Assembly: GCA_964242115.1 (NCBI GenBank)
Contig: CAXSZX010000011.1
Span: 1-64,000 of the forward strand
Length of the DNA stretch: 64,000 nt
From: BOG-908 sp964242115
Lineage (GTDB): Bacteria; Pseudomonadota; Alphaproteobacteria; Acetobacterales; Acetobacteraceae
Direction: 5' to 3'
The position numbers and the translations under genes are program-made. Every line of letters starts with the position of its first letter. Positions within the stretch are counted from its first letter, which is position 1. Of this stretch, positions 42,254 to 51,039 are shown in pieces. Below the pieces are notes generated by a model, which saw only the letters and a list, made by a program, of their open reading frames with translations, ran no database searches and had not been told where the DNA came from.

Positions 42254-43234
42254 TTTATCGAGCACCTGCGAGACGGTGATGTTCTGCATGCCGGATCGCG
42301 GCCCTTCAGGCGGCACCACCGCGCGAATGCGGGCGCTGTGCAGCAGCGGCCCAGACGCGCCGAACAGGCCATAGGCCGGGCGCCCGACCGCGGCGCGCAG
42401 GTTCATCGGGCCGCTGTCGTTGCCGACGAACAGGTCGGCTTCTGCCAGCAGGGCGGCCAGCTCCGGCAGTTTCCATCCCACGACGTCCTTCAGGGCGGCG
42501 CCATCTGGCACCGCCTGGCGGATGGCGGCGGCGAGCGCCGCCTCGGCTTGGCTGGCCAGCAGGAAGACCGTGCCGCCGCCTCCGCTCAGCATTGCATGGC
42601 TGAGCTGGGCGAAGCGGGCTGCCCCCCATTGACGGTTGGCGCCGTTGCTGCCGATGCCGAGCGCCACCCAGGGCCTCGGGTGCGCGGCGAGGCGCTGGAG
42701 CACGCGGGCGCGGGCGAGAGGGTCCAGCAGGATGCTGGGTTCCGGCAGCGCCGGCAGGCCGGCGGCGCGGGCGTAGGCGGCGGCCTGCTGGGCGGCTTCC
42801 TCGTGCTCCACGTCCGGGCCGAGAAACGGACCGGCGCTGAGCCAGAAACGTTGCGCGCGGCTGTAGCCGTAGGCGTGGCGATGCCGGATGCCGGCCAGGC
42901 ACGTGGCGGCGGCCAGCGAGGCGCCGTGGTGCAGCAGCACGCAGGTTTCGGCGCCGCAGTCGCGCAGGGTGGCGACCAGGCGGGGGAAGCCGAGCGGCCC
43001 GTCGTGGCGGCCGCGGCCGAGGCGCGGGTTGCGGTCGAACCAGACGATCCGCTCGATGGCGGGGTCGTTGCCGAGCAGCGCGTCGGCCTGCGTGCTGGGC
43101 TTGGTGATCAGGGTTATGGTCTTGGCTTGGCTCGCTTCGGCCAGGGCTCTGATGATCGGGAGGTGCCAGATCAGGTCGCCCAGGCCCGGGCGAGGCTGGA
43201 AGACGGCGACCCGTCCTTGGAGCGATAGGGTCAC
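42230..43234 (-). CDS. Glycosyltransferase family 9 (heptosyltransferase-like)
   Basis: A 334-residue GT-B enzyme. LGDLIWHLPIIRALAEAS, VALGIGSNGANRQWGAARFA and ADLFVGNDSGPMNLRAAVGR with YGLFGASGP match ADP-heptose:LPS heptosyltransferases. It would add heptose or a related sugar to the lipopolysaccharide inner core. The start is GTG at 43234. The protein ends KTRQAVLF: the last residues and the TGA lie in the AB repeat hairpin. It is downstream of galE, with an AB repeat between. hldE, which makes ADP-heptose precursors, is about 8 kb away. Confidence 0.86.
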   Translation of the reverse strand: MTLSLQGRVAVFQPRPGLGDLIWHLPIIRALAEASQAKTITLITKPSTQADALLGNDPAIERIVWFDRNPRLGRGRHDGPLGFPRLVATLRDCGAETCVLLHHGASLAAATCLAGIRHRHAYGYSRAQRFWLSAGPFLGPDVEHEEAAQQAAAYARAAGLPALPEPSILLDPLARARVLQRLAAHPRPWVALGIGSNGANRQWGAARFAQLSHAMLSGGGGTVFLLASQAEAALAAAIRQAVPDGAALKDVVGWKLPELAALLAEADLFVGNDSGPMNLRAAVGRPAYGLFGASGPLLHSARIRAVVPPEGPRSGMQNITVSQVLDKTRQAVLF

Positions 43235-43249
43235 TCAGGACCGTGAGAG

Positions 43250-43405
43250 AAGAAAGCAAGGCCTTCTTTTTCGAGAAAAAGAAGCAAAAAGCTTTTGCTA
43301 CGGCTGTCGCGGACGGCTGAGGCGACACGTCTCACCAACGCGCACCTACAGAGAGCAAAAGTTTTTTGGTTCTTTTTTTCAAAAAAGAACTGCTTGCCTT
43401 GCCTG
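43250..43405. repeat. AB repeat, full copy, A>B
   Basis: A hairpin CTTCTTTTTCGAGAAAAAGAAG, GCTTTTGCTACGG box GCTGTCGCGGACGGCTGA, extended core with GGCGACACGTCTCACC, B hairpin, GCTTGCCTTGCC. It lies between co-directional galE and the GT9 gene. Confidence 0.93.
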
Positions 43406-43407
43406 CC

Positions 43408-44388
43408 TTAATATCCGTTCGGATGCGCCTCCCGCCATGCCAGCGCGTGTTCCACGATGGTGTTCAGCGCGTCGTATCGCGGCGCCCACCCTGTCTCGCT
43501 GCGCAACTTGTCCGAGCCGGCCACCAGCACCGCCGGGTCGCCGGCGCGGCGGCTCACCATGCGCGTGGGCACGCTGCGGCCGCTGACCTGCCCGACGGCG
43601 CGGATCACGTCCATCACCGAGTGGCCGGCGCCGTTGCCCAGGTTGTAGGTGACCGAGCGTGTGTCGAGCTGGGCCAGCGCGCGGACGTGCGCCTGGGCGA
43701 GGTCGGCCACGTGGATGTAGTCGCGGATGCAGGTGCCGTCGGGCGTCGGGTAGTCCTGGCCGAACACGGCGATGTCGGCGCGGCGGCCGAGGGCGGCGTC
43801 GATGACCAGCGGGATCAGGTGGGTTTCGGGGTCGTGGTCCTCGCCGAGGCGGCCCTGCGGGTCGGCGCCGGCGGCGTTGAAGTAGCGCAGGCAGGCGCTG
43901 CGCAGGCCATGGATCTGGTCGGCCCAGAACAGTGCGCGTTCCAGCATCAGCTTGCTCTCGCCGTAGGGCGAGCCGGGCTCGATGCGCTCGGCCTCGTCGA
44001 TGGGGATGCGCTGCGGGTTGCCGAACAGGTTGGCGGTCGACGAGAGGATGAACTTGGTGACGCCGTGGCGGACGCAGGACTCGATCAGGCCGATGCCGAG
44101 GCCAGCGTTCTCGGCGAGGTAGTAGAACGGGCGCTGCATGCTCTCGCCGACCAAAGACAGGGCGGCGAAGTGGAACACGGCGTCCCAAGAGCCGTCGGCC
44201 AGGGTGGCATCGAGCGTGGCGCGGTCGGCCAGGTCGGCCTGGATGAAGGAGACGCCGTCGGGCACGGCCTCGCGGTGGCCTTGGCGGAGGTTATCGTAGA
44301 CGCGTACCTCGTGGCCCTCGTCGCGCAGGGCGAGAACCAGGTGGCTGCCGACGTAGCCCGCGCCGCCGGTGACCAGATATCGTGCCAT
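43408..44388 (-). CDS. galE: UDP-glucose 4-epimerase
   Basis: A 326-residue extended short-chain dehydrogenase. The NAD loop is LVTGGAGYVGSHL; the catalytic Ser/Thr-Tyr-Lys triad is in SSTANLFGNP and SPYGESKLMLE; RSACLRYFNAAGAD and IRDYIHVADLAQAH are further GalE motifs. It interconverts UDP-glucose and UDP-galactose (or N-acetyl forms) for polysaccharide synthesis. SSTANLFG differs slightly from the usual SSTAAVYG, so a related 4-epimerase activity is possible. It probably supplies sugars to the neighbouring glycosyltransferases. The ATG at 44388 is clear. Confidence 0.92.
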   Translation of the reverse strand: MARYLVTGGAGYVGSHLVLALRDEGHEVRVYDNLRQGHREAVPDGVSFIQADLADRATLDATLADGSWDAVFHFAALSLVGESMQRPFYYLAENAGLGIGLIESCVRHGVTKFILSSTANLFGNPQRIPIDEAERIEPGSPYGESKLMLERALFWADQIHGLRSACLRYFNAAGADPQGRLGEDHDPETHLIPLVIDAALGRRADIAVFGQDYPTPDGTCIRDYIHVADLAQAHVRALAQLDTRSVTYNLGNGAGHSVMDVIRAVGQVSGRSVPTRMVSRRAGDPAVLVAGSDKLRSETGWAPRYDALNTIVEHALAWREAHPNGY

Positions 44389-44854
44389 GCTAGTATCCTG
44401 TTGCCGTGATAGGCTGCACCGACGTGCGAACGCGTGCGCCTATCGCGACGTTTTGGTGCTGATGACCGCTAGAGGTCCAGAGGCCTGACTGCCTGGAGGG
44501 CAGCCAAGGAGATCTTTTTGGAAGAAAGGTCCGATGGCCATCTTCCCGCAGGCGCAACAGCAGACCCTCCGCGACAGCCGGACAAAAGTTTTTGCTTCTT
44601 CTTTTCAAAAAAGAAGGCTTGGCCTTCCTGCTCTCAACGAGGCGAGGGTCAGGCCATAGCTGAGAGGGCGTTGCGTTCAAAGGAGCGCCACAACGGGCCG
44701 ATCCCGACCTCAGGGCCAGAGCGCCTGCGACACGGCCCTGATGTCAGGCGTCTCGGCGACGCGCGAGGATGCAGCTTGCTCGCGCCACGATGCGGCCGGA
44801 CCCACGAAAGAACCATTTGCCTCGCTGCTCACCTTGGCTTTCGATGCGGCCATA
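44389..44854. other. Gene-free stretch with a decayed AB repeat
   Basis: No gene is supported. A decayed AB copy lies at 44510-44628 and nothing else is recognisable. The galE promoter must be in the part next to 44388. Confidence 0.5.
44510..44628. repeat. AB repeat, decayed left half, good A end
   Basis: Left GGAGATCTTTTTGGAAG is a remnant of a B hairpin. The core has CAGCAGACCCTCCGCGACAGCC. The right arm AAAGTTTTTGCTTC and TTCTTTTC/AAAAAAGAAGGC is a good A end. Confidence 0.8.
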
Positions 44855-47083
44855 TCAGGCCGACTGCATCGCCCCCAACCCGAAGGGCAAGGCGCGCAAC
44901 CGCTTCCCCGTCGCCGCGAAGATGGCGTTGCCCAGCGCGGCTGCCGACGCGGCGGTGCCCGTCTCTCCCACGCCGCCCGGGTTCTCGCCGCTTTCCACCT
45001 GGAACACCTCGATGCGCGGCGCCTCGTTGATGCGCATCATCCGGTAGCCGTCGAAGTTGCTCTGCTGCACGCGGCCGTGCGCGTGGGTGATGGTGCTGTA
45101 GAGCGCTGTCGACAGGCCGAAGATCAGTCCGCCTTCGATCTGCGCGGCGACGGTGTCCGGGTTGACGCGCTGGCCGCAATCGATGGCCACCGTGGCGCGG
45201 TGCAGGCGTATGTCGCCGCCTTGTGTGACCTCCACCTCCAGCACGTGCGCCAGGAAGGAGGAGAACGCGTATTGCAACGACACGCCGCGGCCGTGCCGCT
45301 TCGGCAGTGGCGAGCCCCAGCCGGATTTTGCCGCAGCGAGGTCGAGCACCGCCAGCGCGCGCTTGTTGCGCTGCAGCATGGTTCGGCGATAGGCGACCGG
45401 GTCTGCGCCGGCGGCGGCCGCGCACTCGTCCATGAAGCTTTCCACCACGAACACGTTGTGGGTGGGGCCCACGCCGCGCCACCAGGCGGTGGGCACGCCC
45501 TGCGGCTCGCAGCGGACGTAGGAGACGTGCACGGCGGGCAGGTCGTAGGGCGTCTTGGCGGCGGCTTCCACCGCGTCCGGATCGAGTTCGCCCCTCATGT
45601 CGGACGGGTCCCAGCGGGCGGTGACCGAGGAGCCGGTGGTCTTGTGCTGCCAGCCGGTGATGCGGCCGTGCTCGTCCAGCCCGGCGGACAGCAAATCGTG
45701 GTAGGCGGGGCGGAAGAGGTCGTGGGTGATGTCCTCCTCGCGCGTCCATACCAGCTTCACCGGATAGGCGAGCTGCTTGGCGATGGCGGCGGCCTGCTCG
45801 ATGCTGTCCACGTCCAGCCGGCGGCCGAAGGCGCCGCCCATGAGGTGATTGTGAACCGTCACCTGCTCCGGCCGCAGTCCGGCGGCGCGCGCCACCGCCG
45901 CTTGCGCACGCACCGGCACCTGGGTGCCGACCCACAGGTCGGCGCCGTCCGGGCGGATGTGCAGCGTGGTGTTGATCGGCTCCATCGGCGCGTGGGACAG
46001 GAAGGGCAGCACGTAGGTGGCGTCCACGCGCGTATGGGCGGCCGCAATTTTGGCCGGCGCGTCGTTGTCGTTGCGGGCGATGGCGCCGGGGCGGGCCGAG
46101 GCTTCGCCCAGCGCCGCGAGAATTGTGGCGGTGTCGGCGGTGGCGTTCGGCCCGTCGTCCCAGCGCGGCTTGGCGGCCTGCAGGCCCTGGCGGGCGGCCC
46201 AGAAATGCTCGCCGATGACGGCTACCGCGTCTGGCAGGCGGACCACGTCGCGCACGCCGGGGACGGCGCGTGCGGCGGCCTCGTCTATGCCGAGCAGGCG
46301 GCCGCCGCGGACCGGGCTGGCCGCCACCGTACCCACTTTCATGCCGGGCACCGCCACGTCGATGCCGAAGGTGGCGCTGCCGGCGACCTTGGCCGGGGTG
46401 TCCAGCCGGGGCTGCCTGCGGCCGATCAGGGTCCACTCCGACGGCTGTTTCAGCGTGACGTGCGCGGGCACCGGCAGGCGGCCAGCGTCTTCGGCTAGCG
46501 CGCCATAGGCGGCACTGCGTCCGCTGGCGGCGTGGTGCACCACGCCTGCCTCTGCCTGGCAGCTCGCGGGGTCGACGCCCCAGCGTTTGGCGGCGGCCTG
46601 GACCAGCATGGTGCGCGCACGGGCGCCGGCCTCGCGCAGCCGGCCCCAGTCGCCAATGGTGGAGTAGGAGCCGCCGGTCGCCTGCTCGGCGCCGTCGGGC
46701 GCGTAGAGGCGCGCGTTGGGCGGGGCGGGCTCCACGCGCACCTGGTCGAGGCGCACGTGCAGCTCCTCGGCGATCTGCATGGAGGCGCTGGTCCAGATGC
46801 CCTGGCCGAACTCGGTGTCCGGCATGATCAGCGTGATGGCGTCCGGGGTGATGCGGATGAAGGCGGACGGCGGCACGAAGGTGTCCGCAGAGAGGTCGGC
46901 GCGCGCCGGACGGGGCCGGCCCAGCGGCAGGGTGAAGCCCAGCAGCAGGCCGCCGCCGGCGAGCAGGCCGGCCCGCAGCAGGTCGCGGCGGGCGGGGGCG
47001 TTATGCGGGGCGATCGTCACGGCATCAGGAGAGGTCTGGGCCGACGCGCACGGCGGCGTGGTGTCGGCGGGCATGGCACTCAT
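44855..47083 (-). CDS. iorB: Isoquinoline 1-oxidoreductase-type molybdopterin subunit (IorB-like)
   Basis: A 742-residue xanthine-oxidase-family molybdoprotein. A twin-Arg signal (ARRDLLRAGLLAGGGLLLGF) sends it to the periplasm. Molybdopterin contacts include MPDTEFGQGIWTSASMQIAE, GGAFGRRLDVDSIEQAA, WWRGVGPTHNVFVVESFMDE and the catalytic Glu motif GENPGGVGETGTAAS. Two-subunit members of this group oxidise aldehydes or N-heterocycles and pass electrons via the 2Fe-2S subunit to cytochromes. It overlaps iorA in an ATGA junction. No FAD subunit is present, which is typical of the type. The substrate is not deducible. Confidence 0.9.
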   Translation of the reverse strand: MSAMPADTTPPCASAQTSPDAVTIAPHNAPARRDLLRAGLLAGGGLLLGFTLPLGRPRPARADLSADTFVPPSAFIRITPDAITLIMPDTEFGQGIWTSASMQIAEELHVRLDQVRVEPAPPNARLYAPDGAEQATGGSYSTIGDWGRLREAGARARTMLVQAAAKRWGVDPASCQAEAGVVHHAASGRSAAYGALAEDAGRLPVPAHVTLKQPSEWTLIGRRQPRLDTPAKVAGSATFGIDVAVPGMKVGTVAASPVRGGRLLGIDEAAARAVPGVRDVVRLPDAVAVIGEHFWAARQGLQAAKPRWDDGPNATADTATILAALGEASARPGAIARNDNDAPAKIAAAHTRVDATYVLPFLSHAPMEPINTTLHIRPDGADLWVGTQVPVRAQAAVARAAGLRPEQVTVHNHLMGGAFGRRLDVDSIEQAAAIAKQLAYPVKLVWTREEDITHDLFRPAYHDLLSAGLDEHGRITGWQHKTTGSSVTARWDPSDMRGELDPDAVEAAAKTPYDLPAVHVSYVRCEPQGVPTAWWRGVGPTHNVFVVESFMDECAAAAGADPVAYRRTMLQRNKRALAVLDLAAAKSGWGSPLPKRHGRGVSLQYAFSSFLAHVLEVEVTQGGDIRLHRATVAIDCGQRVNPDTVAAQIEGGLIFGLSTALYSTITHAHGRVQQSNFDGYRMMRINEAPRIEVFQVESGENPGGVGETGTAASAAALGNAIFAATGKRLRALPFGLGAMQSA

Positions 47084-47532
47084 GCTGAAGCCGCGTCGTG
47101 GATGGCCGCGCGGATGCGCACGTAGGTGCCGCAGCGGCAGATGTTGCCGGACATCGCGGCGTCGATCTGCGCGTCGGTCGGGCGCGGCGTCTCGGCCAGC
47201 AGCGATGCCGCCTGCATGATCTGGCCGGGCTGGCAGTAGCCGCATTGCACCACCTCGTGGTCCAGCCACGCCTTCTGCAGGCGGGCGGCGGCGGGGATGC
47301 CGGGGGCGGCCTCGATCGTGCTGATGCGGGAGGTGCCGACGGTGCCGGCGGGCAACTGGCAGGAGCGCACGGCCTGGCCGTCGAGATGCACGGTGCAGGC
47401 GCCGCACTGGCCGATGCCGCAGCCGTATTTGGTGCCGGTGTAGCCGAGCACGTCGCGCAATACCCAGAGCACGGGCATGTCGGGGGGGATGTCCAGCGCG
47501 TGGGGCTGGTTGTTGATGGTCAGGGTTATCAT
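47080..47532 (-). CDS. iorA: Isoquinoline 1-oxidoreductase-type 2Fe-2S subunit (IorA-like)
   Basis: A 150-residue protein with two [2Fe-2S] centres: a plant-type cluster in GCGIGQCGACTVHLDG with a further cysteine in RSCQLP, and the second in VQCGYCQPGQIMQAA with NICRCGTYVRIRAAI. It carries electrons from the molybdenum site of the partner subunit. The four-base ATGA overlap with the large subunit indicates coupled translation and a 1:1 complex. It lacks its own signal peptide, so it is co-exported with the Tat-dependent partner. The ATG at 47532 is clear. An AB repeat lies just upstream. Confidence 0.95.
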   Translation of the reverse strand: MITLTINNQPHALDIPPDMPVLWVLRDVLGYTGTKYGCGIGQCGACTVHLDGQAVRSCQLPAGTVGTSRISTIEAAPGIPAAARLQKAWLDHEVVQCGYCQPGQIMQAASLLAETPRPTDAQIDAAMSGNICRCGTYVRIRAAIHDAASA

Positions 47533-47560
47533 CCGTCGAAATTCGGACGGCTGGAGGGAG

Positions 47561-47897
47561 AAAGCAAGAAAGGCCTTCTTTTTTGAAAAAAAGAAGCAAA
47601 AAACTTTTGCTCTCTTGGCGTGGGAGCTGAAGCAAGCGCCGCGACACGGTCAGCAAGATCTATGAATCCGAAACGGACATCGCGCTTTCACCGTATGTTG
47701 CTAGACGGGATTTCGGATCGGCATCCGAAGACAACGACTTCCTCAGATTGACGCTCATTGCAACGCAACGAATCAGCATAAGCAGGCAAACGCTCAAGTG
47801 CCAACGATCATTTAATCGAAACGCACAGGTCCGCTATCGGCGACAGCGCTCGCAAAAGCTTTTTGCTTCTTTTTCTCGAAAAAGAAGGCCTTTCTTT
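47561..47897. repeat. AB repeat split by an AT-rich insert
   Basis: Left half 47561-47650 has an A hairpin GCCTTCTTTTTTG/AAAAAAAGAAGC and ACTTTTGCTCTCTTGG. Right half 47837-47897 has GGCGACAGCGCTCGC, then AAAAGCTTTTTGCTTC and an A-type hairpin. In between are about 185 bases of lower-GC DNA, with ATCCGAAA and TTTCGGAT as short inverted words. It lies between iorA and the FAD oxidase gene. Confidence 0.75.
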
Positions 47898-49296
47898 TCG
47901 CTTTATCCGGCGCCCCCGCATTACGCAGCACCTTCCCCGGGTTGAACACCCCGTCCGGATCCAGCGCGTCCTTCACCCGCCGCATCATCTCCAGCTCCAC
48001 CCCGCCGCGCCACGCCTCCAGCAGCGCGCACTTCAACTGCCCCACCCCGTGCTCGGCGGAAAAACTACCTTCCAGGCCGCGCGCCACCTCCGACACCGCC
48101 TCCATCAGCGCCTCGCCTTGCGCCTGGAAGCCCGCCGCGTCCGTTCCCTCCGGCGCCACCAGGTTGAAGTGGACGTTGCCGTCGCCGACGTGGCCGAACG
48201 GCACCACGCGCACGCCCGGCACGAGCGCCGCGCAGGCCCGCGTCGCGTCCGCAACGAAAGCCGGGATGGCGGCGATCGGCACGGAGACGTCGTTTTTCAC
48301 GTTTGCACCCGCGTGCGCCTGTGCCTCTGCCTGCACCTCCCGCAGCCGCCACAGCGCCGCGCGCTGCGCCTCGCTGGCCGCCACCACAGCGTCCAGCACG
48401 CACCCTTCGGAGAGTGCCGCCGCGAGCAGGGCCTCCAGGCGCTCCCGCAGCGCGGGCCCGTCGGCACCCGCCAGCTCGATCAGCACGTAGGCCGGGTGCG
48501 CCTGCGCGAACGGGTCCGCGCAGGCCGGCACCTGAGCCACCGCCATGCGCAGGGCCGCGCCGGAAAGGTACTCGAACGCGTGCAACCCGGCTTCCTCGGC
48601 CTGCCGCACGTGCGTCAGCAGCGCCACGCAGGCTGCCACGTTCGGCAGCGCCGCGAGTGCGACCTCGTGCGCGGCCGGCGTCGGCACCAGCCGCAGGCAG
48701 GCCGCCGTCACCACGCCGAGCGTGCCCTCCGCGCCCACGAAAAGCTGGCGCAGCGCCAGCCCGGTGTTGTCCTTGCGCAGCCGGCGCAGGCCCTGCCACA
48801 CGCGGCCGTCCGCCAGCACCACCTCCAGCCCCAGCACCTGCTCGCGCATGTTGCCGTAGCGCAGCGTGGCGTTGCCGCCGGCGTTGGTGGAGACCAGCCC
48901 GCCGATCTGCGCCGAGCCGCCGCTCGCCAGGCTCACCGGCAGGTCCAAACCTACCGCAGCGGCGGCCGCGCGTGCTGCCTGCAGCGTCACGCCGGCCTCG
49001 GCCACCATGGTGGCGGAGGCGGGGTCGAGGTCGCGGATGCGGGACAGGCGGTCCAGCGCCAGCACCACCTCGCCGCCGCGCGGCGTCGCAGCGCCGCACA
49101 GGCCGGTGTTGCCGCCGACGGGGACCACGGCCACGCCGGCGGCCGCACAGGCGGCAACGCAGGCGGCGACCTGCGCGGTGTCGGCGGGGCGCACGCGCGC
49201 CAGCGCGGTGCCGGTGAAGATGCCGCGCCAGTCGGTGCAGCTCACATCGAATTCTACGAAGTTCGGGCCGACGATGCCGGCAAGAAGGCAAGGCAA
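47812..49296 (-). CDS. FAD-linked oxidase (GlcD / D-2-hydroxyacid dehydrogenase-like), both ends repeat-derived
   Basis: About 494 residues. The PCMH FAD domain has VVPVGGNTGLCGAATPRGGE, SLASGGSAQIGGLVSTNAGG and FVGAEGTLGVVTAACLRL; the oxidase C-domain has VVPFGHVGDGNVHFNLVAPE and SFSAEHGVGQLKC. Relatives oxidise D-lactate, glycolate or D-2-hydroxyglutarate. The normal end is GVFNPGKVLRN. Here the frame continues through half an AB repeat, adding about 26 residues (for example KAFFFEKKKQKAFASAVADS). The start is likewise odd: the usual N-terminal helix is missing and the only start candidates are TTG 49296 in the next AB repeat or a GTG sixteen codons on. The enzyme is probably real, but its termini need proof. 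Confidence 0.8.
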   Translation of the reverse strand: MPCLLAGIVGPNFVEFDVSCTDWRGIFTGTALARVRPADTAQVAACVAACAAAGVAVVPVGGNTGLCGAATPRGGEVVLALDRLSRIRDLDPASATMVAEAGVTLQAARAAAAAVGLDLPVSLASGGSAQIGGLVSTNAGGNATLRYGNMREQVLGLEVVLADGRVWQGLRRLRKDNTGLALRQLFVGAEGTLGVVTAACLRLVPTPAAHEVALAALPNVAACVALLTHVRQAEEAGLHAFEYLSGAALRMAVAQVPACADPFAQAHPAYVLIELAGADGPALRERLEALLAAALSEGCVLDAVVAASEAQRAALWRLREVQAEAQAHAGANVKNDVSVPIAAIPAFVADATRACAALVPGVRVVPFGHVGDGNVHFNLVAPEGTDAAGFQAQGEALMEAVSEVARGLEGSFSAEHGVGQLKCALLEAWRGGVELEMMRRVKDALDPDGVFNPGKVLRNAGAPDKAKRKAFFFEKKKQKAFASAVADSGPVRFD

Positions 49297-49418
49297 GGCC
49301 TTCTTTTTTGGAAAAAAAGAAGCAGAAAACTTTTGTGCGGCTGTCGCGGAGGTTCCTTCAGCGCGCGCCCAAGGAAACAGAAGTTTTTTGGTTCTTTTTT
49401 TCAAAAAAGAACTGCTTG
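49285..49418. repeat. AB repeat, full copy, A>B
   Basis: A hairpin CTTCTTTTTTGG/AAAAAAAGAAGC, ACTTTTGTGCGG box GCTGTCGCGGAGG, core GCGCGCGCCCAAGG, B hairpin, GCTTGCTTAC. The A end holds the probable TTG start of the FAD oxidase. It separates this gene from the WcbI-domain gene. Confidence 0.92.
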
Positions 49419-49419
49419 C

Positions 49420-51039
49420 TTACTTTCTGCCGCCACCAAACAACCGCGCCACAAGTCCCCGCCGCTCGTCAGCCGCCTCCGGCCGCAGCTCCGGCGGCAG
49501 CACCGGGCGAAGCGGCGGCGGCGGCATCGTCTCCGGCATCGCCGAGAACGGCGGGCTGCTGCCGTCGGCCAGGCCGCGCGTGCTGGGCAACATGCGCGGC
49601 AGCACCTCGATCAGCTCCTCGGCAGGGGGCAGCGGCACGTAGCGGTTGCCGGTCGCCCTGGGTGCGGCCTCGAACGACGGTTCTGTCTCGCCGAAACCAC
49701 GCGGCAGCTCCACGTATTGCTGCTGCTGCTCCGCCGCTTCGTAATCTCCGAGCGCCGGCTCTGCCGCATGGTGGTCCGCCTGGGTGCCGGCAGCGCCGGC
49801 GGCCGGCTTGCCGAACATGCCTTCCCGGCGGCCGGGCTCAGGCTGCGGCGCCGCCTCCGAGGTGAACGGCACCCTGCCCAGGCCGCTCGGCGAGAACACC
49901 GGGGCGGCCGGCGCCTGCTCGGCCGGCTGCGGTGGCTTGGGCAGGCTGCCCGGCATCAGCGCAGAGGTGGCCTTGCTGTCCGGCATCGGCGCGTCCACCG
50001 CTGCGTAGATCGGCGTGTCCGGCGCGCCCCGGGGTGCCGGTGCCGGCGCCGGCTCGGCCGCGCCCTCGCCGCGTCGAGCCGGCCTGGCGCTCTCCGCCAC
50101 TGCGCGCTGGGCCTCCTCCAGCGCCTGCCGGCCGGCGTGCGAGCCTGGTGAGACGTCCAGCGCCTGCCGTAGCAGCGGGATGGCCGCTGCCGGGTCCTTC
50201 TCGGCCAACGCCAAGCCGCTCTGCAAGGCCTCGTTCCACTCGGTGCGCAGGTAGCGGCGGCAATACTGCTCGAAGGTGAAGCCGCCTTCGTCGAGCACCG
50301 GATAGCGGTGGTCCGGCAGCGGCGCGGCCATGCCGAAATGCGCCAGCACGCCGGGGTGGATCGGCATCGCACCCGGCAGGAACGGCGCCTCCATCAGGGC
50401 CTCGGCACGCGACCGGTCCACGCCCATGCGGGAGAACACCTCGGCGGCGACGTGGCGCATCAGGTCGAGGCGCAGACGCTCGGTGGTGGCGAACAGGTTC
50501 TGCACGCGGAACTGGTCGCGCACGTAGGCAGCGAAGTCGAACCCGGCCTGCGCGTCCAGCCGCCCCAGATCGGCCAGGCTGTCTTCGAGCAGTGCGTCCA
50601 GCCCCGCATCCGCGGCGACATCGAGCGCGAGGTAGCGGGCGACCGCCTCGTCCTCGGCCACACCTTCCGCCATCATGGAGTCGAGAAAGCTGTCGCCGAA
50701 ATCGGCAGGGTAGGGGCCGCCCGGCAGGCCTGCGGCGGGCTTGTTGCGCGGGTGCGGCCGGCCGGCATAGGGCCAGAGGAACGGCGCGGTGACCACGGGA
50801 ACGGCCACTCGCTCGGCGTTGGCGGGGATCAGGTGCTCGGGCACCGTCTGGCTGGTGGGGGTGACGTCGGTCACCACGATGTCGGCGGCGGAGACCACCC
50901 GGTGCGCGGCCTCGCGGCCGATTGCCTCGGCGCCGATGAAGAAGACGTCCTCGTCACGGTCGGCGGCGATGTCCAGGCGGTAGGCTTTGGCCAGCGCCCG
51001 CGTCTGTATGCCGCCGGCGAAGACTACCCGTCTGGTCAT
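49420..51039 (-). CDS. WcbI-domain protein with long Pro-rich tail
   Basis: A 539-residue protein. The first 270 residues resemble the WcbI polysaccharide-biosynthesis acetyltransferase domain (VVFAGGIQTRALAKAYR, ADIVVTDVTPTSQTVPEHL, VVTAPFLWPYAGRPHPRN, PGAMPIHPGVLAHFGMAAP). WcbI takes part in capsule modification and binds CoA; the usual GNCQ is GGIQ here, so the Cys is lost. Then comes a helical segment (FEQYCRRYLRTEWNEALQSG, AIPLLRQALDVSPGSHAGR) like a TPR unit, and about 210 residues rich in Pro, Ala and Gln with no fold. The ATG at 51039 is clear. It is divergent from hldE, which hints at an envelope-polysaccharide role. Confidence 0.72.
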   Translation of the reverse strand: MTRRVVFAGGIQTRALAKAYRLDIAADRDEDVFFIGAEAIGREAAHRVVSAADIVVTDVTPTSQTVPEHLIPANAERVAVPVVTAPFLWPYAGRPHPRNKPAAGLPGGPYPADFGDSFLDSMMAEGVAEDEAVARYLALDVAADAGLDALLEDSLADLGRLDAQAGFDFAAYVRDQFRVQNLFATTERLRLDLMRHVAAEVFSRMGVDRSRAEALMEAPFLPGAMPIHPGVLAHFGMAAPLPDHRYPVLDEGGFTFEQYCRRYLRTEWNEALQSGLALAEKDPAAAIPLLRQALDVSPGSHAGRQALEEAQRAVAESARPARRGEGAAEPAPAPAPRGAPDTPIYAAVDAPMPDSKATSALMPGSLPKPPQPAEQAPAAPVFSPSGLGRVPFTSEAAPQPEPGRREGMFGKPAAGAAGTQADHHAAEPALGDYEAAEQQQQYVELPRGFGETEPSFEAAPRATGNRYVPLPPAEELIEVLPRMLPSTRGLADGSSPPFSAMPETMPPPPLRPVLPPELRPEAADERRGLVARLFGGGRK

